Shown: one piece after another, positions 12,467-13,544 of the stretch
How the letters are laid out: every line of letters starts with the position of its first letter
Numbering within the stretch: position 1 is the stretch's first letter
DNA from: Magnetococcales bacterium
GTDB taxonomy: Bacteria; Pseudomonadota; Magnetococcia; Magnetococcales; DC0425bin3
Direction of reading: 5' to 3'
NCBI GenBank assembly: GCA_015229045.1
Contig: JADGCJ010000086.1
Span: 1 to 13,544, forward strand
DNA length: 13,544 bases
The notes under the pieces: generated by a model
What the model was told of the DNA's origin: nothing
Databases searched by the model: none
What the model saw: the letters and a program-made list of their open reading frames with translations, nothing else
Position numbers and translations under genes: made by a program

Positions 12467-13326
12467 TGCTTGAGTTTCTCAAGGCCAGGCCCGCTGAAAA
12501 ATCGGTTGGCCTGGAAAAGATCCACACCCGCCATTTCCTGCGCCATTTTGCCGGAAAATACCTGGACGAAATCAAGGGAACTGACGTAAGGGGTTACGTG
12601 GCAGCCAGGCAAGCCGATGGAATCAAACCGGCCACCGTCAACCGGGAACTCAACACCCTCTCGACAGCCATCAACTGGGCGCGGCGGCAACTGGGGTGGG
12701 AGGTACAGAACCCGGTGGAGGGGAACAAACTGCCTGAACCAGAGGGGCGACTGCGGTGGTTGACCCAACCGGAACAAGAGGCCCTGATCCGGGCCGCTCG
12801 CCAACACCAAAGCGCCCCCCACCCGGCCGACTTCATCATCCTGGCACTCAACACCGGCTGCCGATCCGGGGAACTTCTGAAACTGGAATGGGCACGAGTG
12901 GATTTCGTGACCAACCTGATTCACCTGGAACCGCAACACACCAAAACCAGGAAACGTCGGGCCGTTCCACTCAACAGCAGCGCCGTGGAAGCAATCGCCA
13001 GCCGAGCCAGCTTTCGGTCCAGAACCTGTCCCTCATCACCGTGGGTCTTCTCGCACCCGACGGGAGAGCGGATTCAGTCGGTCAAGCGCTCCTTCGCCTT
13101 CGCCTGCAAGCAGGCAGGAATTCAGGATTTCCACATCCACGACCTGCGCCACACTGTTGGATCACGGCTGGCACAATCCGGCGTCTCCCTGCATGTCGTG
13201 CGAGACACCCTAGGACACCGCTCCATCCGTTCGACCGAACGCTACGCCCACCTGGCCCCGGAGCAGGTACGGGAAGCGCTGGCGACACTCGATAAGGCAG
13301 AAAAGCCAAACCAGAAGAGGCAATGA
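12274..13326 (+). CDS. int: Tyrosine integrase of the element
   Basis: The 350-residue protein is a phage-type tyrosine integrase: N-terminal arm-binding domain (about 1-55, opening MPVYKRTNSPFWYVAF), SAM-like core-binding domain (59-145), catalytic domain (160-330) with Arg197 (NTGCRSGE), Lys224 (QHTKTRKRR), HDLR at 289-292, His315 (LGHRS) and Tyr324 (TERYAHL). All active-site residues are present. Its 3' end lies 140 bp from the attachment repeat in the tRNA-Val gene, the usual place for the enzyme that inserts at that site. Its ribosome binding site is weak (AAGAGA), and its start lies inside the upstream xis-like gene, so translation may depend on coupling. Confidence 0.93.
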   Translation: MPVYKRTNSPFWYVAFTDASGLRIKRSSGTKDRREAEALEGKWKHEAHQQRLWGTQPRRSFEELMLEFLKARPAEKSVGLEKIHTRHFLRHFAGKYLDEIKGTDVRGYVAARQADGIKPATVNRELNTLSTAINWARRQLGWEVQNPVEGNKLPEPEGRLRWLTQPEQEALIRAARQHQSAPHPADFIILALNTGCRSGELLKLEWARVDFVTNLIHLEPQHTKTRKRRAVPLNSSAVEAIASRASFRSRTCPSSPWVFSHPTGERIQSVKRSFAFACKQAGIQDFHIHDLRHTVGSRLAQSGVSLHVVRDTLGHRSIRSTERYAHLAPEQVREALATLDKAEKPNQKRQ

Positions 13327-13466
13327 CCCGGGAGGGTGGGGTGAAGACGAAACCCACAGCCCTATTTTATGCCAAGGAATTTGCGGCGTTGCACCAGGGG
13401 GGGGTGTGGATCAAAAATGGATCACTACGCTTCTTGCTGACCGGGAAATTCTCGTAACTGCTTGAT

Positions 13467-13544
<78 letters not shown>

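Overview
The window holds a complete integrated mobile element of about 12.1 kb inside a moderately GC-rich bacterial chromosome. The left flank has the start of a DUF1640-type protein, a family common in Proteobacteria, and the right flank has a tRNA-Val(GAC) gene. Species cannot be fixed from this sequence; a proteobacterium is the best guess. A perfect 52-bp direct repeat (1320-1371 and 13467-13518) is the 3' half of the tRNA-Val gene plus five bases beyond its CCA. It marks the two attachment sites. The tRNA gene stays intact on the right (cut by two bases at the window end). Its old intrinsic terminator is stranded on the left, 12 kb away.

Layout. 1-1319: chromosome, with a truncated DUF1640-type gene, a 97-residue hypothetical gene, and about 600 bp without a convincing gene. 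1320-3470: left end of the element, with an inward-facing tyrosine recombinase gene and an AT-rich intergenic region carrying ten copies of GGGGAC, a candidate origin or operator array. 3472-4777: a Mor-type activator, a compact structured RNA candidate resembling HEARO/omega RNA, and a HigB-HigA-type toxin-antitoxin pair on the minus strand. 4847-6193: a C4-type antisense RNA leader controlling a Bro-N (antirepressor-like) protein, with a 68-residue protein translationally coupled behind it. 6324-7040: an AT-rich gene with a MerR-like N-terminus. 7104-11919: a tightly packed run of primase-helicase, small terminase-like protein, terminase ATPase and terminase nuclease, the last two as separate genes. 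12035-13326: an AlpA/excisionase-like protein overlapping the integrase gene that faces the tRNA.

Taken together this looks like a P4-like phage satellite. It has integration and excision genes, its own replication enzyme, a C4/CI-type RNA immunity switch and a DNA-packaging motor, but no portal, capsid or tail genes. It would need a helper phage for particles. The most unusual points are a full but split terminase without any structural gene, a C4 antisense leader with two matching target boxes (one over the Bro-N ribosome binding site), and a C-terminal domain shared by the Bro-N protein and the primase-helicase (29 of 71 residues identical, ungapped, counted by hand). The shared domain suggests that replication enzyme and antirepressor read the same DNA sites, possibly the GGGGAC array.
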